A stretch of DNA of 64,000 nucleotides from Poecilobothrus nobilitatus (Eukaryota; Arthropoda; Insecta; Diptera; Dolichopodidae). The notes below the pieces were generated by a model. It had not been told where the DNA came from, did no database searches, and saw only the letters and a program-made list of their open reading frames with translations. The position numbers and the translations under genes are program-made. The stretch covers positions 147,874,568 through 147,938,567 of the forward strand of contig OX352772.1 of the NCBI GenBank assembly GCA_947095535.1, written 5' to 3'. Below are positions 34,051 through 45,479 of this stretch, piece after piece. Position 1 is the stretch's first letter. Every line of letters begins with the position of its first letter.

Positions 34051-34690
34051 TTTTGATTACAATCTTTTTCGCTTTCTTTTGCTTCGTATATTTCCTATTC
34101 TCAGAACTTAATAAAAATGTCGAGAGAAACGCCAATTCCTTTTGTAATGTCATCTACTCTGGAAAACTTAAACCCGAATTTAAGCCCAATAGCATAAAGG
34201 GGATGAAAACGTTAGCGAAACAATTGAGGAGATTGATTCAGTATGAGGGAGGGATATGAGGGAGATGATTCAGTATGAAGCAAAGGATATAGTGAAGGAA
34301 AATAAGAACACAGTTATTGTCACAAAAAAAAGGAGAATTGTTCACAAATCAAACATCAAATCATAACGTTTCACATTTTCCAAACAAACTTTAAAATTGT
34401 TTTTTCTCTTTCTAATTTCCCCCTTTTTCACTTAACTTTTATCATACAAGGTATAGCATTTATGGTGGTCATATGCGCGTTAATCATCATTAGTTATAGA
34501 AGAAGAAGAGGCAAATCGTAATGACTAACATACGAATCTAGGAGGGTGTTCCACCAGAAACAATTACAAATAACGAGCAAGCAACAGAAGCTATGGAACA
34601 GGGTATAACGCATACTGTGAGAGATGAGAAACAACCATATTCAACAAAATCAACACAAATCCAGATCGAAGCAGTTCCCAGGCAAAATTT
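34050..34690 (+). pseudogene. Integrase end joined to Env C-terminus; env mostly deleted
   Basis: The frame from 34053 to ~34260 and the following shifted frame end in a basic, Lys-rich tail (K-N-T-V-I-V-T-K-K-R-R) and a stop, then a TTTCCCCC-type pyrimidine tract (34395-34435). The block matches the reverse complement of 30235-30360. At ~34450 the sequence jumps to the Env membrane segment (F-M-V-V-I-C-A-L-I-I-I-S-Y-R) as at 30850, so about 1.1 kb of env has been deleted. Confidence 0.65.
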
Positions 34691-34714
34691 ATAAAATTCA
34701 ACCTTTTAGATCGA

Positions 34715-35048
34715 AAGAGAACTAAATATTTCGCAATTTTTTCATTTACCTGTTCAGTAATCAAATTACTCTGAGTTCAATGTTCTTTCTCAACATTCAA
34801 ATTCACGCATAAAATCTTATGTCCAGGTCAGCATAAATGCAGGAAAAATAATTCAATTAATGTAAAAATTTAATTTCTAAAATTGAATTAGTTTTTAGGG
34901 ATCAAGAAGAAAAGTAATTATTTTTTTTTTTTTTAAATAACTTTTTCTGGTGGTGTGAATAAAAAAGTACAGAAATTATTTGTTCTTACTTAAAAAAGTA
35001 CAGAAATAACTTGTTCTTATAACTTGTTCGCACAATAGTCAAAGCACC
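34715..35048 (+). repeat. LTR of an element A relative, start deleted
   Basis: Matches the reverse complement of 28440-28810, including TGTCCAGGTCAGCATAAATGC and ATAACTTGTTCGCACAATAG...CAAAGCACC. The AGTTAACAAC start and purine tract are missing. Confidence 0.68.
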
Positions 35049-35323
35049 TCTCAGAGACGAGCGGGTCTCACAGAAATTCGTTATTTTTATTAAATTTTCA
35101 TCGTACAAAATTACAAAACAAAATGACAATGAATCTATTCTAAACTTTTGCCGTAAAAACAACAACAAAAACTTACAGTAACGTAACGTAGTGTACAGAA
35201 ATAATATAAATAATATGAATTATAAGATTAGAATTTAGAACTTACAATTAAATAAATACTAATTAATGTTAAAAATAAATTAAGATAATCAAATGTATTA
35301 ATAAGTATTTAAAAAATTAAAAA

Positions 35324-36410
35324 ACCCAAGAAAAAATGTTTTTAATAGAAAATGCTCTTTTAATTAAAACGAAGTTTCACCTATTAAAACATACATTTAT
35401 TTTTTAAAAACTTTCAATATGAATTTTGTTATGTTTACAATTCTGATCTGGCTTTATTTTCACAATTAAAATGTCAGAATTCGTCTATATTTTTAGGAGG
35501 ATTTTAGTCTTTTTATTTCAAGTTTTATATTACATAGAGAAAAAGCTGATCATTTTTAAAAACTTTGTTTCTTTGAAAAACTTTTAACTTGATAGCTTAA
35601 GGTTTTTTAACTTTCATAAATTTTAAAATAAATTTAGAAAGTTTATTATTAAATATATATACCTGATACGCTAAACTAAGCTTGTAAACTTTATTTAAAA
35701 TATTGTAATAAGTATATATTGTATATATGTAATATATATAACTAGTGAACAGTATAATGATTTGCCCCTATCAAATTAAATATAAAGATAAGCACTATAT
35801 AGATGGTTAACCTTTTTGTTTCATTTGCATTCTTTTTTAACCTAATATGAGTGCATTTACCGATCTAAGAATAATAAACATACTGTTTTGTTTTGCCTTT
35901 TACTTCTCGTAAGAGCATAGGGTATCAACCTGCCTCCTCTATTGGTCCCGGTTATTAGCGATGAGTTTTATCTTTTCCCAAGTTTGGTGATTCTTCGCTA
36001 GTTCGGCCGTTATTGATCGTCGCTAGATGTTATTGAGTCGACCCTTTCTTCGGCTTCCTTGGGGGTTCCAGTCTAGAGTTATTCTGGTTATATTTTCTGG
36101 ATGTTTCCTCAGGATGTGGCCTATCCACTACCACTTTCGGCGTTTGATTTGGTTTCTTATTGTTTTTTCGCCTGTTAATTGCCACAAGCTGATGGCCTGT
36201 TAATTCTTGCTGATGGTATTTGGCCAGAATATTCTGCATATTCTTCTTTGGCGCTTGTTCGCAAAAATGTAGAGTTTCTGCTTCATGTAGTAAGTAGTCA
36301 TTCAAGTTTCACTAGCATACAGAAGCGTAGACATTACACATGCTTTTAATATTCTGATTTTGGTTTTTCTTGTTATTTGGCCGTTTTTCCAAATTGAACT
36401 TAGTTCATCA
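35324..36410. repeat. Right arm of a large imperfect inverted repeat
   Basis: Reverse complement of 26465-27590. The shared part covers a LINE C-terminus and the ~560-640 bases that follow it. Beyond 36410 and below 35324 the similarity ends. Confidence 0.8.
35885..36410 (-). pseudogene. RTE-like LINE C-terminal fragment
   Basis: The minus-strand frame 36305-36030 and its neighbour frame match the C-terminus of LINE E at 26465-26950 (for example the stretch read as V-V-V-D-R-P-H-P-E-E-T-S-R-K-Y in both). The ancestral frame is the shifted one with W-W/I-G-H-T-L-R. It lacks endonuclease and RT core. Confidence 0.75.
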
Positions 36411-36539
36411 AAGGCGGGTCTGGGTCTTTTGTTATGTTAACTGAAATAGGTACATATTGTTCAATTTTATTAATATTTTAATTATCAATTTAATTTACTT
36501 TTTATTATTATTTTATATTTTTTCATTATTAATTGCCCT

Positions 36540-37570
36540 AACCAGAATTTAAATCTGAGTCAGTTATATCTATATTTTAAAATTTCATTAACCTTTTCGG
36601 CAGCTTTTAACAATTTGTTCCAAGGATCATATTCTTGAGGAATGGCTCCAGATTTGCAATGTTTTAATAGGTATTTTTTCTTTTTCAAACTTTAGAAAAC
36701 TTGTTCTTGTATCTTTTATAAATGAATAATGTTTGGAAATTAACAGCAAGATCCTTTTAAAAAATGCGTATTTTCTTGTAATCTGCGGTATGATTATAAT
36801 GATATTTAATAATACCAGCTTTCGATTTTTAGTATCGAAATGATTTGTTATTTGTTTTTCACTATTTTTGATATAAAATAGTTTCGATATATTTGTGTTT
36901 TTCACTATTTTTGATAAACTTATTAAGTCAAAGAACTCATTATTGAATACTTTTAAAATATTATAGGTAAAACAACCTTTTGGAACTGGCAAGATAAAAA
37001 ATAGCGAGCCAATCCTGAATTGTAAATACCATGAAATTTTTTTGCCTCTCAATAGCACTGTGCATACTGTCAAGTTACAAATGCGTATGGCCATTTTCTA
37101 GAAACTTCTATTCTATTACTTTCAGTTTCTTAGGTTGAAAAATTAAAAGAGGTAGGCATGAAATATTTGTTTTTTGATTTTGTTCGTGACAAGTGTTTGA
37201 ATTAGAGATACTTCTGTTATTTCAGGTGGAAATTGAGTCAAATATTTATTCAAACAAGTTCAAATCTCGTTGCTTCCTATTTTCCCATCTAATTCAATTC
37301 AAAAATAACAGAATTCATCATTTGGTGAAGCAGAATTATATGTGGTTAAATGGAATGTACACAATTTACTGCTATACAACATAGCACTAACATCAGAACG
37401 AAAACTAGATTCTTCTCAATCTGTTTGTCTGTCTAAAGCCTTTACTGCATTACATTGGTCTTTCATTTTAAAATGTGCAAAGTAATTTTCATTTTGAGTA
37501 CCTTTATTTGTTTGACAAATTTAGCACTAGGTTTCTTCTGGTGGAAAAAGCCTAAGTTCTTTGTAATCCT
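36540..37570 (-). pseudogene. Relic of a multi-copy insect gene family of unknown function
   Basis: Minus-strand pieces in several frames: N-Y-F-A-H-F-K-M-K-D-Q and L-C-T-F-H-L-T-T-Y-N (37300-37490), G-K-I-G-S-N-E-I and P-P-E-I-T-E-V (37200-37280), then G-H-T-H...L-D-S-M-H-S-A-I-E (37040-37095), and a C-terminal K-S-G-A-I-P-Q-E-Y-D-P-W (36620-36660). These match, from my memory of insect genomes, a repetitive ORF family with a conserved G-H-T-x-M-E-x-D-S-M-H-S-A-I-E motif, presumably transposon-encoded. The 155-codon frame 37094-36627 covers part of it in mixed frames. The central part is deleted. Confidence 0.55.
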
Positions 37571-37654
37571 TCATTTAATTTATTTTTTAACACAAAATTA
37601 GATGTATTTATGATATAAAATTGTTGTAATTACCGCACCAATTTTATTTTTATT

Positions 37655-39240
37655 TAATTTAGATTTCTTACCTTCAGTATTCTGTTTTGTGCTGTGAATT
37701 TATTTCTATTTATTATAGCGTAATCGGCCAAAACTGGAGCTCCATATGTTAAAATAGGTATAAATATTGTTTTTAGTATTCTTAGTTTATTTTGTAAAAG
37801 ATCTAGGTATGTAACAGTGTCGCCCATTTTATTTTGATATTATTTATATATGATAGATTGGAAATATAAATTCTAAATATTGTCAAACATATAGCCTTTG
37901 TTTTTTTTTTATTTTCCATTGGAAGGAATACTCATATAAAATGTTAAGATACATCTCTAAGTTTAAAGTGATAGTTTGGGGGGAAGAATCGGAAGTGTAT
38001 ATTATAGCAGTATCATCTGCAAATACTGAGGTGGAACGATTTTCTAATAAAGAAATGTCATAGGTGTGGTCATTATATAAAACAGGATTTAGTACGGAAC
38101 CTTGAGGTAGACGTGTCGGTAAATATCTTAGTTCTGAGTTAATATTATTGATAGAAACGTAAAAATTTCTGGTACTCAAGAAGTTTTGTATTGTATTCAT
38201 TATATATAGTGGGAAACTAAATATTTTAAGCTTATGTGTTAAAAACCATTGTGCAAGATCGTTTCGAATGCAGCTTCGATATCTACTACAACCATTTCTA
38301 AGGATTTACTTTGGCTGTGGTTATTTTTGATAAAAATGTTCACTATAAGAAGGGGATGTTGTGTTCCCCTCTAACACCACTCTCTTGTGTTCCGCTCTAA
38401 AACCAAACTGGAGATTTGGAAAAATACTTTTACAGTCCAGAAAGGATACGATTTTATCTTTTATTCATTTCTCTAAGATTTTTGAAAAGGTTTTCAACAA
38501 GCTTATAGGTTGATAACTTCCTGGATCATTCGGTGATTTATTTGGCTTTAATATTGGAATTATTTTGGATATTTTTCCATTATCTGGAAAATAGCAAATT
38601 TTTAAGCATTTATTGATAACCAGTGTTAAGTAGTTAATAATATTTTTAGAGATCTTTTTATACAAATATTTGTTACAACATCCAAATGATTTGTTCATTT
38701 TTAATGATTTAATATTATTATTAATATCAAACTTTTAGATTACCTCTGAATTTTTTAAATAAAAACTGCAGTTGCTTAACAGTGTAATTACTGACTCTAC
38801 TACGTCCATTGTGTCATTATTGAAAAAGTTATTGCTGTGAAAAGTGAAGTTGACGCTATTTTCTAATTGTTTGCTAATTAGAGTTACCTTTTCAATTTAA
38901 AATAAATATATTTTATTTTTAAAACTAAGTACGGAATTACCTGAGTTTTCTTTCTAATAACTTTCATTATTTTGAAGAATTTTTGAGATTTTTTAGTTTA
39001 CTTTTAACTTTTGGTTGCGAAAGTTAGTAATTTCAATATTAATTATCTCTTTTTTCAGTTTAATTCAGCTTTGTGTGTTAATAAACGTATTCTTATCCAT
39101 TTTCTTCTGATGTCATTACTTTGTTTAATGCGTCTTATTATAGTATCTATTATATATATTTTTTTAAAATATTATACCATTCTTTTGCACAGATAGGCAA
39201 CTGTCGAATGATAATTTAATTTAGTTATATAAATCCTAGT
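37655..39240 (-). pseudogene. Jockey-like LINE fragment
   Basis: Minus strand: endonuclease C-terminal/linker pieces (38800-39240); RT start with I-S-K-I-I-P-I-L-K-P-N and S-Y-Q-P-I-S-L-L (38698-38465); I-E-A-A-F-E-T-I (near 38270); P-Q-G-S-V-L-N-P-V-L-Y (near 38100); F-A-D-D-T-A at 38012-38023; then the C-terminal domain with L-R-I-L-K-T-I-F-I-P-I-L-T-Y-G-A-P-V (near 37740-37790). Typical Jockey-clade order; several frameshifts; both ends truncated. Confidence 0.78.
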
Positions 39241-39479
39241 TTATTGCAAAATTTATTAAAGCGGGGTTTAAAAGTTATTTTTATTTTTAAACAATTGTTT
39301 AGCAGAATAAATTTAAAGTTGTTAATGTTATGGCTACATATAATTATTCTCTTTCTTATTTTTTATGCATAATTATTTGATAACCTTTAACACATTTTCT
39401 ATATTTTCCGAATTATAGTTCAATAACCATGTTTTAGTTTTATTTACAAATTGTTAAATAATTTTAACTACTTGAATAC

Positions 39480-40218
39480 CTCTAGGTAGTAAATTATAAA
39501 CATGAAGAAAAAAGTGATGCCTATAATTATATTAGCTATAAAAAGATCTGGTGGCATTCCCGAATATGCAGCTAAGCTTATCTATAATGGGCATATTCTT
39601 TCAAGAATAAGGTGTAATATATGTAGTTGGAGCTATTGCTCAAATTTTCATATTAACCAAATTTGTATTTTAATGAACAAAGCGCTTAAAATTCTTTTCA
39701 AATTTAATCCCAGAACTAGTACTTATTATCTATATTAAACTATTAATGAATTGGATATAAACCAATTAATCTACTTTGAAAAATGCACATATATTTATAA
39801 AATTCTAAATACTAATCTAAATCAAACTTAATTTTAAAAAATAGAGAAAATATTCATAATTGCAATACCAGAAACAAAAAAAAATATTGAAATTCCTAAG
39901 GCTAGAACAACAATGAAAGAAAAAAGTTTAAGATGCAGTGCTATTAAAATGTTTAATTCATTACCAATAGAAATTAGAAAATGTTAGAAATTGCAAATAT
40001 TCAATAGAAAACTTAAAGAACATGTAAAAATTTTTAGAAAATATAGGTTGAAATAAGTAAAAAGTAAGTTAAACCAAAAAAATGTAATTTAAATTTTGTA
40101 AATTTTTGTTTATTAGTTAGTAGTTTTAGTTTTAATTTAATTTCTTATACTTAATTTTATATATGTACATTGTAAAATTATCTGAAATTAAAATAAATAA
40201 ATAAAAACAAAAAAAAAA
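39480..40218 (+). pseudogene. LINE C-terminal fragment with poly(A) tail
   Basis: The frame 39502-39738 has L-I-Y-N-G-H-I-L-S-R-I-R followed by C-S-W-S-Y and L-N/M-N-K-A-L-K-I-L-F-K, as in the post-RT domain of Jockey/CR1-type LINEs. The following text to ~40060 is in-frame-like with scattered stops. A-rich tail AAATAAATAAATAAAAACAAAAAAAAAAA at 40188-40218 marks the 3' end. Strong 5' truncation. Confidence 0.7.
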
Positions 40219-40239
40219 ATGTTTAACTTTTTATAAAGA

Positions 40240-41715
40240 TCTAAATTTTGTTATTGGAAGAATTCTAAATTTAAAAAAAAAAAACTTCAGTATGTGCTAG
40301 ACGATGCTTTTTATTGATTAATCTCAATGTATGTTTTTGTAAGATAAGCAATTTATTCATTTTATTGAAATAAGTACCTCCCCAACAGGTCAGACCATAT
40401 TGCAGTTTAGAATGGATACGGGCATAATAAACCACAATACATAGTACCTTGCTTGAGCTGTATAACCTAATAATGTATAATTGTTTAAAGACATTATTAA
40501 AATAATTTTTTAGGTAAGAAGTATGTTCATCCCATGAGATTCTCGAATTATATACATCGCTAGATATTTGAAAAAATTTTCACGGTGAACGGTGAAAACA
40601 GTCAGAGTGGTAATCAAAATTTATCGAATTATTATGCCGAAATGGGAATTCATTACAAAAACACACTGCTTCATGTGATAAATTGAATTTATTATTTAAT
40701 TTTAGTCATTGATGTCTTTTTGATAAATAAGATTCAAGCCAGTCGTACGTACAATCTCTGTAACGAGCTTTGAATAATTTTCATTGCAATAATTTGTGGT
40801 TTATTAAATCAAACACTTTAGTAATATCTTAAAAAAAAACGCAACAAAATTATTATTATTCAAGCCGCAGTAGATCTCGGAGCAAAATTTAAGACGGGCA
40901 CTTTTCGTTGATCCACGTTCTAAAAATTCAAATTGACTATCGCTAAAGAAATGTTTAGGGATTTTCCTTAGGGACAAACCTTCTTTTTATTGCTTTTTGA
41001 AATATTTTTGAAAAGGTAGATAAATAAATCATCAGACGGTAGTTATTTATATTACTGACCTTGTCAAACGGCGGAATAACTTGAGCAATTTTTAATTTTT
41101 CAGGGAATTCACCGGCCAGTTCACTCTTATTAAAAATATCCGCAAGAATGTCAACTATTTCTAGACCAATTTTTTTAATGATAATATTGAACATACTGTC
41201 TGAAGTTTTTGAATTAGAATTATCTAAGCTATTAATAATTTTAGCAGTTCAAAAGAGTAGTAGTTTCAAAGAAACTATATTATTATGTAGTTATTGTAAA
41301 TTAATTTTTGAGAATATTTAGAAAAAATCATTAAAGTGATTCGCTAATATTTCGTTAAAAGTTTATTTATTAAATTCCACTAATTTTTTTGATTTACCTT
41401 TTGCCTGCTCAAAATTTCGAATAAAATACTGTCCTTTACACTTACTTGACATTTAATATCAATATACATTTTTTTATAATAATTATTAAGACGAAAATTG
41501 TTAGAATATTTTAAAATAAGGTTATGAATATTCTTTTCATTATATTTAAAAGCTCTTCTAGTTTCATCTATGGTTTCAATTCTTTAAATTTATTGAAATT
41601 TTTAGAAGGTGTTGTTTTAAATTTTTCAATATAGATTTTAAAGGTATGCAAACTAGTTGAACATTTAATGTTTAAATCTTTTCTTCCACCTTTCTTTCGC
41701 AGATTAGCACTCATT
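40240..41715 (-). pseudogene. LINE RT fragment, minus strand
   Basis: Minus strand: a start-like M-S-A-N-L-R-K-K-G-G-R-K-D (near 41710), RT entry L-K-I-A-Q-V-I-P-P-F-D-K and S-N-I-N-N-Y-R (41194-40955), and a C-terminal region R-L-Y-S-S-S-K-V-L...V-Y-Y-A-R-I-H-S-K-L-Q-Y-G-L-T-C-W-G (40320-40470). The catalytic palm between ~40560 and 40950 is degraded and I could not locate the Y/F-x-D-D box. Confidence 0.68.
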
Positions 41716-41989
41716 TTAAAGACAATTAGTTGATTAATAAAAAAAGATTAAAAGATTGAAAAAAAAAAAATTGACGTCATTCCTCTACAGACAAATAGAT
41801 GGATTCAATATAGAGCTGTCAAAAACACCATGGATTAAAAATAATATAGAAATATATACATAGGAAAAAATGATTTACCGTCAGAGATAAGACCAAAAGC
41901 CATTCTTCTAGAGTAAGGTCAATCCCATGTTTAGAACAGTAGAAAAACATTTGCAACAACACTAGAAGCCTCGGATACACTAATTATCT

Positions 41990-43650
41990 CCCGGTAACGA
42001 CCTTCAGCAGGAAAACAATGATACGAATAGGACAATGGAACGACTAAACTCTTCGTGAAGCATCAAGGCTTAGCCAAATCGAAAAAGAAATGACATCTTA
42101 TAAAATCAACATCCTAGGAGTTAGCGAAATGAGATGGAATAATAGCGGTGGAATTACTACTACCAACGAAAACACCGTGCTATTCTGCGGGGAAGATACA
42201 GAAGGAGAAAGCGCAGTAGGTATCTTAATCGGAAAGCAGATCATTAACACCATGGATAGCTGCAAACCAGTGAGTAACCGGACTATTCTAGACCGATTCC
42301 GCAGCAAAATGCTCCATATTACTATTGTACAATGTTACGCACCAACAGAAGACGCTGAACCAGAAAAGAAGGAAAAATTTTATACGCAATTAACAACCAC
42401 GCTGCGGAGAATTTACAAGAAAGACATAGTCATACTAATGGGTGATCAAAACGCAAAAGTAGGATCTGATAACACCGGTTTAAAAAATGTTATAGGAAAA
42501 CATGGGCTAGGTGTTAAGAACAATAATGGAGACAGATTGATCGAATTGTGCCAAATCTTCGGGCTTGTCATCTGTTGTACCATATTTTTTCGCAAGGACA
42601 TCCATAAATATACTTAAACCTCTCCCAATGGTCGCACTAGAAACCAAATTGCCCATATTTGAAGAAACAATTGGGTTCGTACAGCCAAAAAGGAAAACAT
42701 GGATATCAAACGAAACATGGGACCTTATAAATAAGAGAAGAATCCTGAAACAGTTGACAAATACCGATACAGGGAAACAAGAATATAGAACCCTAGCGAA
42801 GCAGGTCAAGAAAGCTGCCAGAATAGACAAAAAAAAATTCTTCGACATGATAGCGTCCCAAGCTGAACAACACGCCAACCAGAACAACACGCCAACCAGA
42901 ACAACATGCGTGAATTGCATCAATTAATAATCCAATTCACAAATTGCAAAGGTAACACTGTACATCATATCAGAGATACAAATGGCGATATATTAACAAC
43001 TACGGAAGCCCAAACTACAAGATGGAAACAGCACTTCGAAGCAGTTAGCAATAATCAACAATCGACTAACGAAGATACAAACAATGTAGCCCCTAGCAGA
43101 AACAGGAACTTGAGAATCTCCATAGAACCCCCAAACATAAATAAGATCAAGGGGACCATCAAAAATATCAAAAGAAACAAGGCTGCAGATATTGATGGCA
43201 GCCGAATTGCTACAAGTCGATGTTTAAGCAATAGATGAACTACTTCAGCCGCACAATACATCATTCTGCCTAGAAAAAAGAGCATCAATGGCATCGAAAA
43301 GGGGCTTAATTGTGAAACTTCCAAAAAAAAGTTACCTAACATACTGTGACAACTTAGCAGGAATAATACAAGGAAGATCTTAGCAGGTATAAAACAAGGC
43401 AGAATACAGGCTAGAAAAGACGATTCGGGATGAACAAGGTGGCTTCCGTCCACACAGGAGTTGTGTTTATCAAGCTAACACCCCCCGAATAATAGTCGAG
43501 CGGTCGATTGATTATCGAACACCATTACATATAATCTTCTGCGACTTCAAGAAGGCCTCCGATACAATAAAAAAATATGCAATTTGGGAAGCATTAATAG
43601 ATAGGGGCACACCAGAAAAAGTAGTCCGCCTCATTTGTGATACTTTTCCA
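41990..43650 (+). pseudogene. RTE-like LINE L: endonuclease and RT start
   Basis: Endonuclease: I-R-I-G-Q-W-N (42012), then the frame 42090-42617 with L-G-V-S-E-M-R-W, V-Q-C-Y-A-P-T-E and M-G-D-Q-N-A-K-V-G. That is followed by linker frames 42565-42927 (W-I-S-N-E-T-W-D-L-I) and 42906-43238 (N-I-K-R-N-K-A-A-D). RT entry with C-D-F-K-K-A-S-D-T (43540-43565). The endonuclease is nearly intact, with an internal deletion near 42590. At ~43650 the text switches to another LINE, so palm and C-terminus of L are missing. Confidence 0.78.
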
Positions 43651-45020
43651 CAATTTTGGAAAACCTTACACCTGATCCCGACTCACAAAAAAGGTAATAA
43701 AGCATTTTTGCACAATTATAGAGGTATAGCAAATCAGTCGACTATACCCAAATACTTTTAAAAAACTTGTAACTGATAAAATTACACCTATAATAGATCC
43801 ATATCTTAATAAAAAACAACATGGTTTTAGAAAAGGTCGTTCAACCACCACTAACCTGATGGTTTTCACATCGGATATATTATCTTCTATGGAAGAAGGC
43901 CTTAATATATACAAATTTTAATAAAGATTTTGACCGAATATCATGAAATACTAGAAGATAAAGCTAGGTATCAGTGGCTCCATATTAAAATGGATTAAGT
44001 CATATGCCACTAAAAGAGCACAATTTGTTAAATATCTAAGCCCATTTGTGTCTACTCTGGGGTACCCCAAGCTAGTCACTTTGAACCATTTTATTGAATG
44101 TATATATAAATGATATTTCCTATTTCTTACCAGGCCCTGCCCACATTACCTATGTTGATGATCTTAAAATGTACCATGTAATTAAGAATGATACTGATTG
44201 CTGTTTCCTTCAATCGAAATTGAAGTTCTTAGAAAAATTGTGCTCTAACAAGATGCTAGATCCCAACGTTAGTAAGTGCTAAGCTATGATATTACAGATT
44301 TGGGAATCATTTTGGATAATAAGCTGAATTATTATCTCCACTATCAATCAATGTTATCAAGGGCTAAAAAAATGCTAGGTTTTATGAAAAGAAGAGCAAA
44401 AGAATTTAACAATAACTTTATATTGCTCACTTGTACGCTCAGTCTTTCAATACGGTAGCATTATCTTGAATCCAGCCTTGTCCATTAACAGTACAAGAAT
44501 TGAATCAATCCAGAAGCATTTCCTCCTCTTTGCTTTAAAACATCTACATAATCCCAGAGACTTTTATAACCTTCCATCATACTGTGAAAGGCTGCAGTTA
44601 TTCAATTTACTTAGTTTAAATTTCCGTAGAATCTTACTATCTAACGGCTTTACATTTGATGTCTTATCCAATAAGATCAATGCCAATTTTATTAAAGACA
44701 AAATAAAAGTCAACAATGATGTCATGCCAACAAGACATACCAAATTCTTAATTGAAACAACACATAGAACTGAATATGGGAAATACGACCCCACAAACAG
44801 GTGTTGCATATTATTTAATCAATTCGACAACCTTAAAATGCTTACAAATCGAAAATACACAACATTCTTAAAAGATCGTAAAACATTGACATCATTTTTT
44901 TTTTTTTTTGGAACATAATTAACTAACTATAAGCTAGTAATAACAAAATTTAACATAAGTAGTATGTAAAAAAAAAAACATGTAAAAACATTATCTCATT
45001 TTACATAATAAATAAAAAAA
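43650..45020 (+). pseudogene. LINE M RT, fused to LINE L
   Basis: Begins with F-W-K-T-L-H-L-I-P-T-H-K-K-G-N-K and Y-R-G-I-A-N-Q-S-T-I (43655-43745). Then H-G-F-R-K-G-R-S-T-T-T-N-L (43820), a degraded G-x-P-Q-G region (44060), Y-V-D-D-L-K at 44151-44168, a thumb (44276-44458) and a C-terminal frame 44466-44918. Oligo-A tracts follow after 44960. The type (V-Y-I-N-D, Y-V-D-D) differs from RTE-like L and is nearer Jockey/I. Confidence 0.74.
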
Positions 45021-45470
45021 AAATTTTTTTGTCTTTAATGTACCTATCATCATTAATTTAATTTTAATGAAGTACAAAAAATTGATTGTATTAATTATTC
45101 AATTTGTTTTTCTTTCTCAATAGTAAAACTAAGCTAAAGGCTTATTGATTTGAATGATTCATAATTCAAATAATTATATTACATATAATTTTTAAATGTA
45201 TCTAAAAAAAATAAATTGTATTTTTTTTGTAATTTTAAATCCAATGTACTTTTTTAAATAATGTACTTTTTTTTGCATTGTATTGTATAATAATAATTAT
45301 AAGTTTAACCTCAAAAATTTTTGTAACGACCTTGGTTTGGTTTTGAAATAAATAAATAATAAATATTAATTTTTCAGACAAGATGAGGAAAACTGGTAGA
45401 TGATCAAATTGTAAGTTAATTGTAGTTTCAGTTTCATGGAATATGTTTATCACTGATGGTGTACTCCTGT
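45020..45470. other. AT-rich DNA, no gene seen
   Basis: Untranslated tail or intergenic DNA between two LINEs. No supported feature. Confidence 0.5.
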
Positions 45471-45479
45471 AATTTAGGG

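Noticed and set aside
42507..42923. 138-codon minus-strand frame
   Set aside because: Antisense to the LINE L linker, whose plus-strand frames carry recognisable motifs.
43055..43453. 132-codon minus-strand frame
   Set aside because: Antisense to LINE L; hydrophobic composition arises from Lys/Asn-rich coding strand.
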